A stretch of DNA of 64,000 bases, from assembly GCF_003369915.1 (NCBI RefSeq), contig NW_022881647.1:620001-684000 (forward strand). The letters run 5' to 3'. This DNA is from Drosophila miranda (Eukaryota; Arthropoda; Insecta; Diptera; Drosophilidae). The notes under the pieces are model-generated. The model had not been told where the DNA came from, searched no databases, and was given only the letters and a program-made list of their open reading frames with translations. This document shows positions 1-9,511 of this stretch, piece after piece. The translations under genes were made by a program, and so were the position numbers. Each line of letters opens with the position of its first letter. Positions within the stretch are counted from its first letter, which is position 1.

Positions 1-1116
1 TACCAAGTATCCTTTTCTGTATAGTAAAGCAGCGCAGCCGGAACAGGACTCGGAATACGACGAGTGGGCCTGGAATCAGATTTCGAAGCAGTTTAATGCC
101 AGCTACGAGAACTTGCCGCTGAGTGCCCCCTTCTCGGCAGACGAGCTGCAGTGGCGTTGGAACTTGCTGCTACCGACCATGGGCACCCTTTCGAAGGCGA
201 AGGGACAAATTCCCTTTCAACTGTGGTCCTTGTGACGGAGATCGAACGCTCGCTAAGTACAGAAAATTTGGAACCACCCAGGGACTTGATTATGGCCCAG
301 AACTTTCTACTCACTCAGCTGCCATTGGTGGAGGCCATGACGCTCAATGAGCGTCGGCGACTGGAAGTCGAGTTCCTCGATATCTTAATCCAACACGAAA
401 TGGAGACACATGCGTCCGTACCACTGGGTCCCGAAGAGCAGGCCACAGTCAAGACCGAATACGATGAATTCCTCAGATCTGTTCGGGTCAAGGAGCTGCC
501 CATATCGGCTCTGGCAGAACTCTCGCTTGATGGTCCTCAGTACAAACCAGTCCAACCAAAAATCGCACACACTTTTGCCATCCCAGGTCCCCGTCCCAAA
601 ACCAATCTGGTCATTAGCAGTGTGTCTGGTGGCCAGGATCTCATTAATGTCCCGACGGCGACTGTTTTCATACCGATTCAAGCTTTCACGAGCAATGTGG
701 TTGGACCCATTAATCCCGCGCCGGACGTTTCGACACCGCTTGATATCAATGTGATTGGTGCCAAGAAGGAACCCGTTGAGTGCCCGCCGTCTGTTTCACC
801 ACCGCTGGACATTAAGACAGAGGTGGAGGTGGCCCTTGCGGCCATTGAGCTTGCCATTGAGATGGAAAATGTACGGGAAAATAACCCAGAAGAGGCACAA
901 GAGAAATCACCGGAGAAAAACCGCACTCCCGTGGAGAAGCCCGATGATGCCAGTCTAAATCCTAATCCGCGGTATATACCGATCAAGAGCGCCAAGTACT
1001 ACACAAAGAAGCTACTCGTTCGGGTGAAGCGCATTGATCAGGACGAGTATTTGCCGCTGTCCAGCATGGCAAAGCGCCCAAAGAAACGTGAATCCATGTA
1101 CATCAAATGCACATAA
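1..1116 (+). pseudogene. MADF-BESS gene copy U1, 5' end outside window, frameshifted
   Basis: The window opens inside the MADF domain, at the codons for TKYPFLY, and the gene runs to the normal stop at 1116. One C is missing in the run at about 227-229 (two C where intact copies have three). The reading frame from position 2 is therefore lost after the MADF domain, and BESS and the C-terminal part lie in another frame. The copy carries the METHAS insertion and the SADELQWRWN, DLIMAQ and PVQPK variants, as in U6 and U20, together with the ELAI repeat that U6 lacks, so it is a mixed haplotype. A private change gives SKQFN instead of SKEFN. The 5' part is not visible. Confidence 0.85.
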
Positions 1117-1372
1117 GTTTATTTTAAAAAATACATTACTATAAATTACAACTTAAGGCTATTCTTTAATCCGAATTGGTTTTCATATTTCGTTTGCTTC
1201 GCATGCTCGATAAACTAGTAACTAAACAAACAAATATGCGGGAGCGGGAGTAGGAGCTGGAGCTGAACTGGAGGCTGCAGGCGGGATAACGAGGACGTAG
1301 TGGCGGACAAGGCCTCATGTGAAATCATGTGAAATGATACTGTTCAAAGAATTTTCAATTGTTGGCGTTGTT

Positions 1373-1585
1373 CTACTCACTGTTGGGCGTCACATTGTTG
1401 TCAGTTTTGGTATCTGGATCAAGATTCGTATCCGGAGTTGGGGATGCTCCAATGCCGACAACAGAGGGTATCTCAGCCTTCGGCGAATCCTCTTGCGCGT
1501 AGCCCACACGCAACGAATGGTGCCCTGGATCGAAAACTAAGGCTCCAATTTCGTCGCCGCCATATAGCATGTTGCCTCCATTCAT
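1373..1585 (-). pseudogene. Bap55: Bap55 first coding exon fragment (unit 1)
   Basis: Reading on - from the ATG at 1585, the frame begins [20 protein letters not shown] and continues through a segment that matches the start of the actin fold ([16 protein letters not shown]...PSVVG corresponds to the phosphate-1 loop region of actins and Arp4/BAF53 proteins). Bap55 is the actin-related subunit of Brahma/SWI-SNF and related remodelling complexes in the nucleus. A consensus splice donor GTGAGT follows 205 coding bases (phase 1), so the in-frame stop at 1373 is probably intronic. Only this exon and a short stub are present; the rest of the roughly 425-residue actin-like protein is absent, so no Bap55 can be made. 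Start context is good (CAAG before ATG). Identification is by recognition of the N-terminus. Confidence 0.85.
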
Positions 1586-2287
1586 CTTGGAGCGTCGGGA
1601 CTACTTTTCAGCTTGATTTCTTGCAAAAGTTCTCGAAATGCCTGTCTTGTCTGTATTTATTTTTTGTGGCTTTTTTCACGACGCTTGCGTTAATGGCAAT
1701 CGACCTATCGATAAAATATACTGTCTGAAATTCAGAAATATACCGTAATATACCGATGAAGAAGTGAACTTATCCCACTTAATCCCCTGTTTTAAACAGG
1801 ATAACAACTTGAGTTAAATCGCGAAAAATAATAATAATAATAATAATTCTTATTGTAGATCCATCCCATCCTTCATCTTTACTTTACCATGAACTGCGCT
1901 AAATCATATTACTAGCTAAACAGGACCCTCAGCCCTGAATACACAATTTTATCCGATTGATATATCAATTATTTAATTTAAAAGTGATCGAAGATATGTG
2001 ATCATGCGTCGTCGAGTCGATGTTTTATGACCATCTAGGTTTAAAATTAAAGTAAAGAACTTAGTTTGGAATTTTCGAAATAAAACGCCGATTAGTTCCG
2101 CTCATCGCAAAAATATACCGATTTAATTAAAATTCGCAAAAAAATATACAACATTTTTTCGCCAGTCGAAAAACTACCACCTACAAATATATTATCATAA
2201 AAAAACAGGTATCGATATATTCATATGTTTATAAAATTCGGGGACAACAAAAAATTTTGAAGATCAAATCCGTCGCGTCGCCGAATA
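1586..2287. promoter_or_regulatory. Divergent promoter, Bap55 fragment (-) / MADF-BESS U2 (+)
   Basis: This is a gene-free AT-rich stretch between two divergent start codons. A DRE (TATCGATA, the DREF site of Drosophila housekeeping promoters) stands near each end: 1706-1713, 121 bp upstream of the Bap55 ATG, and 2210-2217, 78 bp upstream of the MADF-BESS ATG. Between them lie a 15 bp palindrome CCTGTTTTAAACAGG (1786-1800), an (AAT)n tract at about 1830, and a TTGATATATCAA palindrome at about 1957. No TATA box at a convincing distance was seen. The copy has the 10 bp insertion that doubles ATATACCG near the Bap55 side. Promoter function is inferred from layout and DREs. Confidence 0.65.
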
Positions 2288-3532
2288 ATGGCTGATCCGA
2301 AAAACGAAATGGGTACCGAAGCTGGCACAGCAATGGACAGCGAAAGCGGTAGAGACTCCTCAGTCAGCCCAATGGAAATAAATATATCCAACACAAATTG
2401 CAATTCGATGATAGTTCTGAACGATTTACGTCTGCTGGAGCTGATTACCAAGTATCCTTTTCTGTATAGTAAAGCAGCGCAGCCGGAACAGGACTCGGAA
2501 TACGACGAGTGGGCCTGGAATCAGATTTCGAAGGAGTTTAATGCCAGCTACGAGAACTTGCCGCTGAGTGCCCCCTTCTCGCCAGACGAGCTGCAGTGGC
2601 GTTGGATCTTGCTGCTACCGACCATGGGCACCCTTTCGAAGGCGAAGGGACAAATTCCCTTTCAGCTGTGGTCCCTTGTGACGGAGATCGAACGCTCGCT
2701 AAGTACAGAAAATTTGGAACCACCCAGGGACTTGAGTATGGCCCAGAACTTTCTACTCACTCAGCTGCCATTGGTGGAGGCGATGACGCTCAATGAGCGT
2801 CGGCGACTGGAAGTCGAGTTCCTCGATATCTTATTCCAACACGAAGTACCACTGGGTCCCGAAGAGCAGGCCACAGTCAAGACCGAATACAATGAATTCC
2901 TCAGATCTGTTCGGGTCAAGGAGCTGCCCATATCGGATCTGGCACAACTCTCGCTTGATGGTCCTCAGTACAAACGAGTCCAACCAAAAATCGCACACAC
3001 TTTTGCCATCCCAGGTCCCCGTCCCAAAACCAATCTGGTCATTAGCAGTGTGTCTGGTGGCCAGGATCTCATTAATGTCCCGACGGCGACTGTTTTCATA
3101 CCGATTCAAGCTTTCACGAGCAATGTGGTTGGACCCATTAATCCCGCGCCGGACGTTTCGACACCGCTTGATATCAATGTGATTGGTGCCAAGAAGGAAC
3201 CCGTTGAGTGCCCGCCGTCTGTTTCACCACCGCTGGACATTAAGACAGAGGTGGAGGTGGCCCTTGCGGCCATTGAGATGGAAAATGTACGGGAAAATAA
3301 CCCAGAAGAGGCACAAGAGAAATCACCGGAGAAAAACCGCACTCCCGTGGAGAAGCCCGATGATGCCACTCTAAATCCTAATCCGCGGTATATACCGATC
3401 AAGAGCGCCAAGTACTACACAAAGAAGCTACTCGTTCGGGTGAAGCGCATTGATCAGGACGAGTATTTGCCGCTGTCCAGCATGGCAAAGCGCCCAAAGA
3501 AACGTGAATCCATGTACATCAAATGCACATAA
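2288..3532 (+). CDS. MADF-BESS domain protein, intact copy U2 (414 aa)
   Basis: Predicted nuclear DNA-binding regulator. Residues about 47-138 form a MADF (Myb/SANT-like in Adf-1) domain: LRLLELITKYPFLY opens helix 1, WAWNQISKEF is helix 2, and LQWRW stands where MADF proteins usually have the RW of the recognition helix. Residues about 152-186 (AQNFLLTQLPLVEAM, then LNERRRLEVEFLDIL) fit a BESS motif, which mediates protein-protein contacts in Adf-1, Dip3 and Stonewall-type proteins. The C-terminal half is Pro/Glu-rich and ends in a basic patch, AKRPKKRES. The start is chosen because an in-frame TGA lies shortly upstream, the context (ATAATGG) is good, and all copies share it. Private changes are EYNEF for EYDEF and ISDLAQ for ISALAQ. 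It lacks the METHAS and ELAI insertions. No intron is needed. The orthologue's name is not recognised. Confidence 0.85.
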   Translation: MADPKNEMGTEAGTAMDSESGRDSSVSPMEINISNTNCNSMIVLNDLRLLELITKYPFLYSKAAQPEQDSEYDEWAWNQISKEFNASYENLPLSAPFSPDELQWRWILLLPTMGTLSKAKGQIPFQLWSLVTEIERSLSTENLEPPRDLSMAQNFLLTQLPLVEAMTLNERRRLEVEFLDILFQHEVPLGPEEQATVKTEYNEFLRSVRVKELPISDLAQLSLDGPQYKRVQPKIAHTFAIPGPRPKTNLVISSVSGGQDLINVPTATVFIPIQAFTSNVVGPINPAPDVSTPLDINVIGAKKEPVECPPSVSPPLDIKTEVEVALAAIEMENVRENNPEEAQEKSPEKNRTPVEKPDDATLNPNPRYIPIKSAKYYTKKLLVRVKRIDQDEYLPLSSMAKRPKKRESMYIKCT

Positions 3533-3787
3533 GTTTATTTTAAAAAATACATTACTATAAATTACAACTTAGACTATTCTTTAATCCGAATTGGTTTTCA
3601 TATTTCGTTTGCTTCGCATGCTCGATAAACTAGTAACTAAACAAACAAATATGCGGGAGCGGGAGTAGGAGCTGGAGCTGAACTGGAGGCTGCAGGCGGG
3701 ATAACGAGGACGTAGTGGCGGACAAGGCCTCATGTGAAATCATGTGAAATGATACTGTTCAAAGAATTTTCAATTGTTGGCGTTGTT

Positions 3788-4000
3788 CTACTCACTGTTG
3801 GGCGTCACATTGTTGTCAGTTTTGGTATCTGGATCAAGATTCGTATCCGGAGTTGGGGATGCTCCAATGCCGACAACAGAGGGTATCTCAGCCTTCGGCG
3901 AATCCTCTTGCGCGTAGCCCACACGCAACGAATGGTGCCCTGGATCGAAAACTAAGGCTCCAATTTCGTCGCCGCCATATAGCATGTTGCCTCCATTCAT
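3788..4000 (-). pseudogene. Bap55: Bap55 first coding exon fragment (unit 2)
   Basis: Standard sequence type. The donor GTGAGT is at 3795-3790 on -. A possible acceptor AG at 3730-3729 would give a 67 nt intron containing the 10 bp duplication. The continuation would be an open Ala/Pro/Ser-rich stretch of about 30 codons (it includes ASSSAPAPTPAPA) before a stop near the join to the MADF-BESS 3' flank at about 3650. This is the best view of where Bap55 was cut: early in its second coding exon, in a low-complexity linker. Confidence 0.85.
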
Positions 4001-4689
4001 CTTGGAGCGTCGGGACTACTTTTCAGCTTGATTTCTTGCAAAAGTTCTCGAAATGCCTGTCTTGTCTGTATTTATTTTTTGTGGCTTTTTTCACGACGCT
4101 TGCGTTAATGGCAATTGACCTATCGATAAAATATACTGTCTGAAATTCAGAAATATACCGATGAAGAAGTGAACTTATCCCACTAATCCTCCTGTTTCAA
4201 ACAGGATAACAACTTGAGTTAAATCGCGAAAAATAATAATAATAATAGTTCTTATTGTAGATCCATCCCATCCTTCATCTTTACTTTACCATGAACTGCG
4301 CTAAATCATATTACTAGCTAAACAGGACTCTCAGCCCTGAATACACAATTTTATCCGATTGATATATCAATTATTTAATTTAAAAGTGATCGAAGATATG
4401 TGATCATGCGTCGTCGAGTCGATGTTTTATGACCATCTAGGTTTAAAATTAAAGTAAAGAACTTAGTTTGGAATTTTCGAAATAAAACGCCGATTAGTTC
4501 CGCTCATCGCAAAAATATACCGATTTAATTAAAATTCGCAAAAAAATATACAACATTTTTTCGCCAGTCGAAAAACTACCACCTACAAATATATTATCAT
4601 AAAAAAACAGGTATCGATATATTCATATGTTTATAAAATTCGGGGACAACAAAAAATTTTGAAGATCAAATCCGTCGCGTCGCCGAATA
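4001..4689. promoter_or_regulatory. Divergent promoter Bap55 / U3
   Basis: DREs at 4121-4128 and 4612-4619. The 10 bp insertion on the Bap55 side is absent. The palindrome is CCTGTTTCAAACAGG here: its centre is altered but the arms still pair. Confidence 0.65.
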
Positions 4690-5946
4690 ATGGCTGATCC
4701 GAAAAACGAAATGGGTACCGAAGCTGGCACAGCAATGGACAGCGAAAGCGGTAGAGACTCCTCAGTCAGCCCAATGGAAATAAATATATCCAACACAAAT
4801 TGCAATTCGATGATAGTTTTGAACGATTTACGTCTGCTGGAGCTGATAACCAAGTATCCTTTTCTGTATAGTAAAGCAGCGCAGCCGGAACAGGACTCGG
4901 AATACGACGAGTGGGCCTGGAATCAGATTTCGAAGGAGTTTAATGCCAGCTACGAGAACTTGCCGCTGAGTGCCCCCTTCTCGCCAGACGAGCTGCAGTG
5001 GCGTTGGATCTTGCTGCTACCGACCATGGGCACCCTTTCGAAGGCGAAGGGACAAATTCCCTTTCAACTGTGGTCCCTTGTGACGGAGATCGAACGCTCG
5101 CTAAGTACAGAAAATTTGGAACCACCCAGGGACTTGAATATGGCCCAGAACTTTCTACTCACTCAGCTGCCATTGGTGGAGGCCATGACGCTCAATGAGC
5201 GTCGGCGACTGGAAGTCGAGTTCCTCGATATCTTATTCCAACACGAAGTACCACTGGGTCCCGAAGAGCAGGCCACAGTCAAGACCGAATACGATGAATT
5301 CCTCAGATCTGTTCGGGTCAAGGAGCTGCCCATATCGGCTCTGGCACAACTCTCGCTTGATGGTCCTCAGTACAAACGAGTCCAACCAAAAATCGCACAC
5401 ACTTTTGCCATCCCAGGTCCCCGTCCCAAAACCAATCTGGCCATTAGCAGTGTGTCTGGTGGCCAGGATCTCATTAATGTCCCGACGGCGACTGTTTTCA
5501 TACCGATTCAAGCTTTCACGAGCAATGTGGTTGGACCCATTAATCCCGCGCCGGACGTTTCGACACCGCTTGATATCAATGTGATTGGTGCCAAGAAGGA
5601 ACCCGTTGAGTGCCCGCCGTCTGTTTCACCACCGCTGGACATTAAGACAGAGGTGGAGGTGGCCCTTGCGGCCATTGAGCTTGCCATTGAGATGGAAAAT
5701 GTACGGGAAAATAACCCAGAAGAGGCACAAGAGAAATCACCGGAGAAAAACCGCACTCCCGTGGAGAAGCCCGATGATGCCACCCTAAATCCTAATCCGC
5801 GGTATATACCGATCAAGAGCGCCAAGTACTACACAAAGAAGCTACTCGTTCGGGTGAAACGCATTGATCAGGACGAGTATTTGCCGCTGTCCAGCATGGC
5901 AAAGCGCCCAAAGAAACGTAAATCCATGTACATCAAATGCACATAA
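4690..5946 (+). CDS. MADF-BESS domain protein, intact copy U3 (418 aa)
   Basis: Full-length copy with the four-residue ELAI repeat in the Glu-rich segment (AAIELAIEMEN, about 327-336) and no METHAS. The C-terminus reads AKRPKKRKS rather than AKRPKKRES. This Glu-to-Lys change at residue 411 completes a classical monopartite nuclear-localisation pattern (PKKRK). A private DLNMAQ replaces DLSMAQ just before the BESS motif. Domain order is as in the other full-length copies: MADF 47-138, BESS 152-186, acidic/proline-rich tail. Its 3' half recurs in U16. Confidence 0.85.
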   Translation: MADPKNEMGTEAGTAMDSESGRDSSVSPMEINISNTNCNSMIVLNDLRLLELITKYPFLYSKAAQPEQDSEYDEWAWNQISKEFNASYENLPLSAPFSPDELQWRWILLLPTMGTLSKAKGQIPFQLWSLVTEIERSLSTENLEPPRDLNMAQNFLLTQLPLVEAMTLNERRRLEVEFLDILFQHEVPLGPEEQATVKTEYDEFLRSVRVKELPISALAQLSLDGPQYKRVQPKIAHTFAIPGPRPKTNLAISSVSGGQDLINVPTATVFIPIQAFTSNVVGPINPAPDVSTPLDINVIGAKKEPVECPPSVSPPLDIKTEVEVALAAIELAIEMENVRENNPEEAQEKSPEKNRTPVEKPDDATLNPNPRYIPIKSAKYYTKKLLVRVKRIDQDEYLPLSSMAKRPKKRKSMYIKCT

Positions 5947-6202
5947 GTTTATTTTAAAAAATACATTACTATAAATTACAACTTAAGGCTATTCTTTAAT
6001 CCGAATTGGTTTTCATATTTCGTTTGCTTCGCATGCTCGATAAACTAGTAACTAAACAAACAAATATGCGGGAGCGGGAGCAGGAGCTGGAGCTGAACTG
6101 GAGGCTGCAGGCGGGATAACGAGGACGTAGTGGCGGACAAGGCCTCATGTGAAATCATGTGAAATGATACTGTTCAAAGAATTTTCAATTGTTGGCGTTG
6201 TT

Positions 6203-6415
6203 CTACTCACTGTTGGGCGTCACATTGTTGTCAGTTTTGGTATCTGGATCAAGATTCGTATCCGGAGTTGGGGATGCTCCAATGCCGACAACAGAGGGTA
6301 TCTCAGCCTTCGGCGAATCCTCTTGCGCGTAGCCCACACGCAACGAATGGTGCCCTGGATCGAAAACTAAGGCTCCAATTTCGTCGCCGCCATATAGCAT
6401 GTTGCCTCCATTCAT
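6203..6415 (-). pseudogene. Bap55: Bap55 first coding exon fragment (unit 3)
   Basis: Standard sequence type, open to the donor, long (10 bp duplicated) intron form. The stub carries GAGCAGGAG rather than GAGTAGGAG, a marker shared with the fragments at 39872, 42289 and 58461. Confidence 0.85.
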
Positions 6416-7118
6416 CTTGGAGCGTCGGGACTACTTTTCAGCTTGATTTCTTGCAAAAGTTCTCGAAATGCCTGTCTTGTCTGTATTTATTTTTTGTGGC
6501 TTTTTTCACGACGCTTGCGTTAATGGCAATCGACCTATCGATAAAATATACTGTCTGAAATTCAGAAATATACCGTAATATACCGATGAAGAAGTGAACT
6601 TTTCCCACTTAATCCCCCTGTTTTAAACAGGATAACAACTTGAGTTAAATCGCGAAAAATAATAATAATAATAATAGTTCTTATTGTAGATCCATCCCAT
6701 CCTTCATCTTTACTTTACCATGAACTGCGCTAAATCATATTACTAGCTGAACAGGACCCTCAGCCCTGAATACACAATTTTATCCGATTGATATATCAAT
6801 TATTTAATTTAAAAGTGATCGAAGATATGTGATCATGCGTCGTCAAGTCGATGTTTTATGACCATCTAGGTTTAAAATTAAAGTAAAGAACTTAGTTTGG
6901 AATTTTCGAAATAAAACGCCGATTAGTTCCGCTCATCGCAAAAATATACCGATTTAATTAAAATTCGCAAAAAAATATACAACATTTTTTCGCCAGTCGA
7001 AAAACTACCACCTACAAATATATTATCATAAAAAAACAGGTATCGATATATTCATATGTTTATAAAATTCGGGGACAACAAAAAATTTTGAAGATCAAAT
7101 CCGTCGCGTCGCCGAATA
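6416..7118. promoter_or_regulatory. Divergent promoter Bap55 / U4
   Basis: DREs at 6536-6543 and 7041-7048. Has the 10 bp insertion on the Bap55 side and a CGTCAAGTCG variant near 6841 that is shared with the promoters before U17, U18 and U24. Confidence 0.65.
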
Positions 7119-8363
7119 ATGGCTGATCCGAAAAACGAAATGGGTACCGAAGCTGGCACAGCAATGGACAGCGAAAGCGGTAGAGACTCCTCAGTCAGCC
7201 CAATGGAAATAAATATATCCAACACAAATTGCAATTCGATGATAGTTCTGAACGATTTACGTCTGCTGGAGCTGATAACCAAGTATCCTTTTCTGTATAG
7301 TAAAGCAGCGCAGCCGGAACAGGACTCGGAATACGACGAGTGGGCCTGGAATCAGATTTCGAAGGAGTTTAATGCCAGCTACGAGAACTTGCCGCTGAGT
7401 GCCCCCTTCTCGCCAGACGAGCTGCAGTGGCGTTGGATCTTGCTGCTACCGACCATGGGCACCCTTTCGAAGGCGAAGGGACAAATTCCCTTTCAACTGT
7501 GGTCCCTTGTGACGGAGATCGAACGCTCGCTAAGTACAGAAAATTTGGAACCACCCAGGGACTTGAGTATGGCCCAGAACTTTCTACTCACTCAGCTGCC
7601 ATTGGTGGAGGCCATGACGCTCAATGAGCGTCGGCGACTGGAAGTCGAGTTCCTCGATATCTTATTCCAACACGAAGTACCACTGGGTCCCGAAGAGCAG
7701 GCCACAGTCAAGACCGAATACGATGAATTCCTCAGATCTGTTCGGGTCAATGAGCTGCCCATATCGGCTCTGGCACAACTCTCGCTTGATGGTCCTCAGT
7801 ACAAACGAGTCCAACCAAAAATCGCACACACTTTTGCCATCCCAGGTCCCCGTCCCAAAACCAATCTGGCCATTAGCAGTGTGTCTGGTGGCCAGGATCT
7901 CATTAATGTCCCGACGGCGACTGTTTTCATACCGATTCAAGCTTTCACGAGCAATGTGGTTGGACCCATTAATCCCGCGCCGGACGTTTCGACACCGCTT
8001 GATATCAATGTGATTGGTGCCAAGAAGGAACCCGTTGAGTGCCCGCCGTCTGTTTCACCACCGCTGGACATTAAGACAGAGGTGGAGGTGGCCCTTGCGG
8101 CAATTGAGATGGAAAATGTACGGGAAAATAACCCAGAAGAGGCACAAGAGAAATCACCGGAGAAAAACCGCACTCCCGTGGAGAAGCCCGATGATGCCAC
8201 TCTAAATCCTAATCCGCGGTATATACCGATCAAGAGCGCCAAGTACTACACAAAGAAGCTACTCGTTCGGGTGAAGCGCATTGATCAGGACGAGTATTTG
8301 CCGCTGTCCAGCATGGCAAAGCGCCCAAAGAAACGTGAATCCATGTACATCAAATGCACATAA
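7119..8363 (+). CDS. MADF-BESS domain protein, intact copy U4 (414 aa)
   Basis: Full-length copy without METHAS or ELAI. Its diagnostic change is VNELPIS in place of VKELPIS just after the BESS motif, shared with U17, U18, U23 and U24. The translations of U4, U17, U18 and U24 appear identical, so this is the most common protein type in the window. The C-terminus is the Glu form (KKRES). Confidence 0.87.
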   Translation: MADPKNEMGTEAGTAMDSESGRDSSVSPMEINISNTNCNSMIVLNDLRLLELITKYPFLYSKAAQPEQDSEYDEWAWNQISKEFNASYENLPLSAPFSPDELQWRWILLLPTMGTLSKAKGQIPFQLWSLVTEIERSLSTENLEPPRDLSMAQNFLLTQLPLVEAMTLNERRRLEVEFLDILFQHEVPLGPEEQATVKTEYDEFLRSVRVNELPISALAQLSLDGPQYKRVQPKIAHTFAIPGPRPKTNLAISSVSGGQDLINVPTATVFIPIQAFTSNVVGPINPAPDVSTPLDINVIGAKKEPVECPPSVSPPLDIKTEVEVALAAIEMENVRENNPEEAQEKSPEKNRTPVEKPDDATLNPNPRYIPIKSAKYYTKKLLVRVKRIDQDEYLPLSSMAKRPKKRESMYIKCT

Positions 8364-8609
8364 GTTTATTTTAAAAAATACATTACTATAAATTACAACT
8401 TAAGGCTATTCTTTAATCCAAATTGGTTTTCATATTTCGTTTGCTTCGCATGCTCGATAAACTAGTAACTAAACAAACAAATATGCGGGAGCGGGAGTAG
8501 GAGCTGGAGCTGAACTGGAGGCTGCAGGCGGGATAACGAGGACGTAGTGGCGGACAAGGCATAATGTGAAATGATACTGTTCAAAAAATTTTCAATTGTT
8601 GGCGTTGTT

Positions 8610-8822
8610 CTACTCACTGTTGGGCGTCACATTGTTGTCAGTTTTGGTATCTGGATCAAGATTCGTATCCGGAGTTTGGGATGCTCCAATGCCGACAACA
8701 GAGGGTATCTCAGCCTTCGGCGAATCCTCTTGCGCGTAGCCCACACGCAACGAATGGTGCCCTGGATCGAAAACTAAGGCTCCAATTTCGTCGCCGACAT
8801 ATAGCATGTTGCCTCCATTCAT
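8610..8822 (-). pseudogene. Bap55: Bap55 first coding exon fragment (unit 4)
   Basis: Open first exon with LYVGDE and GASQTP variants. The short intron form carries CATAAT instead of CCTCAT at the stub, which removes the candidate acceptor AG, so splicing to the stub would need another site. Confidence 0.85.
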
Positions 8823-9511
8823 CTTGGAGCGTCGGGACTACTTTTCAGCTTGATTTCTTGCAAAAGTTTTCGAAATGCCTGTCTTGTCTGCATTTATTTT
8901 TGTGGCTTTTTTCACGACGCTTGCGTTAATGGCAATCGGCCTATCGATAAAATATACTGTCTGAAATTCAGAAATATACCGATGAAGAAGTGAACTTATC
9001 CCACTTAATCCCCATGTTTTAAACAGGATAACAACTTGAGTTAAATCGCGAAAAATAATAATAATAATAGTTCTTATTGTAGATCCATCCCATCCTTCAT
9101 CTTTACTTTACCATGAACGGCGCTAAATCATATTACTAGCTAAACAGGACTCTCAGCCCTGAATACACAATTTTATCCGATTGATATATCAATTATTTAA
9201 TTTAAAAGTGATCGAAGATATGTGATCATGCGTCGTCGAGTCGATGTTTTATGACCATCTAGGTTTAAAATTAAAGTAAAGAACTTAGTTTGGAATTTTC
9301 GAAATAAAACGCCGATTAGTTCCGCTCATCGCAAAAATATACCGATTTAATTAAAATTCGCAAAAAAATATACAACATTTTTTCGCCAGTCGAAAAACTA
9401 CCACCTACAAATATATTATCATAAAAAAACAGGTATCGATATATTCATATGTTTATAAAATTCGGGGACAACAAAAAATTTTGAAGATCAAATCCGTCGC
9501 GTCGCCGAATA
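8823..9511. promoter_or_regulatory. Divergent promoter Bap55 / U5
   Basis: DREs at 8942-8949 and 9434-9441. The left arm of the 15 bp palindrome is altered (CATGTTTT), weakening the inverted repeat. No 10 bp insertion. Confidence 0.65.

Noticed and set aside
1825-1850. Direct repeats of the array as a CRISPR or satellite
   Set aside because: The unit is a 2.4 kb gene-bearing repeat without spacers; the (AAT)n tract is an ordinary microsatellite.
2221-2451. 76 codon - strand frame (MVISSSRRKS...) opposite the MADF-BESS start
   Set aside because: Shadow of the N-terminal coding region and leader.
2793-3182. 129-135 codon + strand frame overlapping the MADF-BESS gene (MSVGDWKSSS...), repeated in every unit
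   Set aside because: It lies wholly inside the MADF-BESS gene in another frame, has an Arg/Ser-rich composition typical of shadow frames, and its repetition only reflects the array.
3106-3411. 101-105 codon - strand frame (MALLIGIYRG...) opposite the MADF-BESS C-terminal region
   Set aside because: Antisense shadow of the proline-rich coding part. Indels that keep the gene in frame keep this open too.
3541-3570. AATACA/ATAAAT after the MADF-BESS stop as a certain polyadenylation signal
   Set aside because: They are weak variants in very AT-rich DNA; no canonical AATAAA on + was found in the spacer, so the 3' end is left open.
3734-4143. + strand frames MKSCEMILF... and MGMLQCRQQ... opposite the Bap55 fragment
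   Set aside because: They are antisense to the recognisable Bap55 exon and its 5' leader; no domain is seen.
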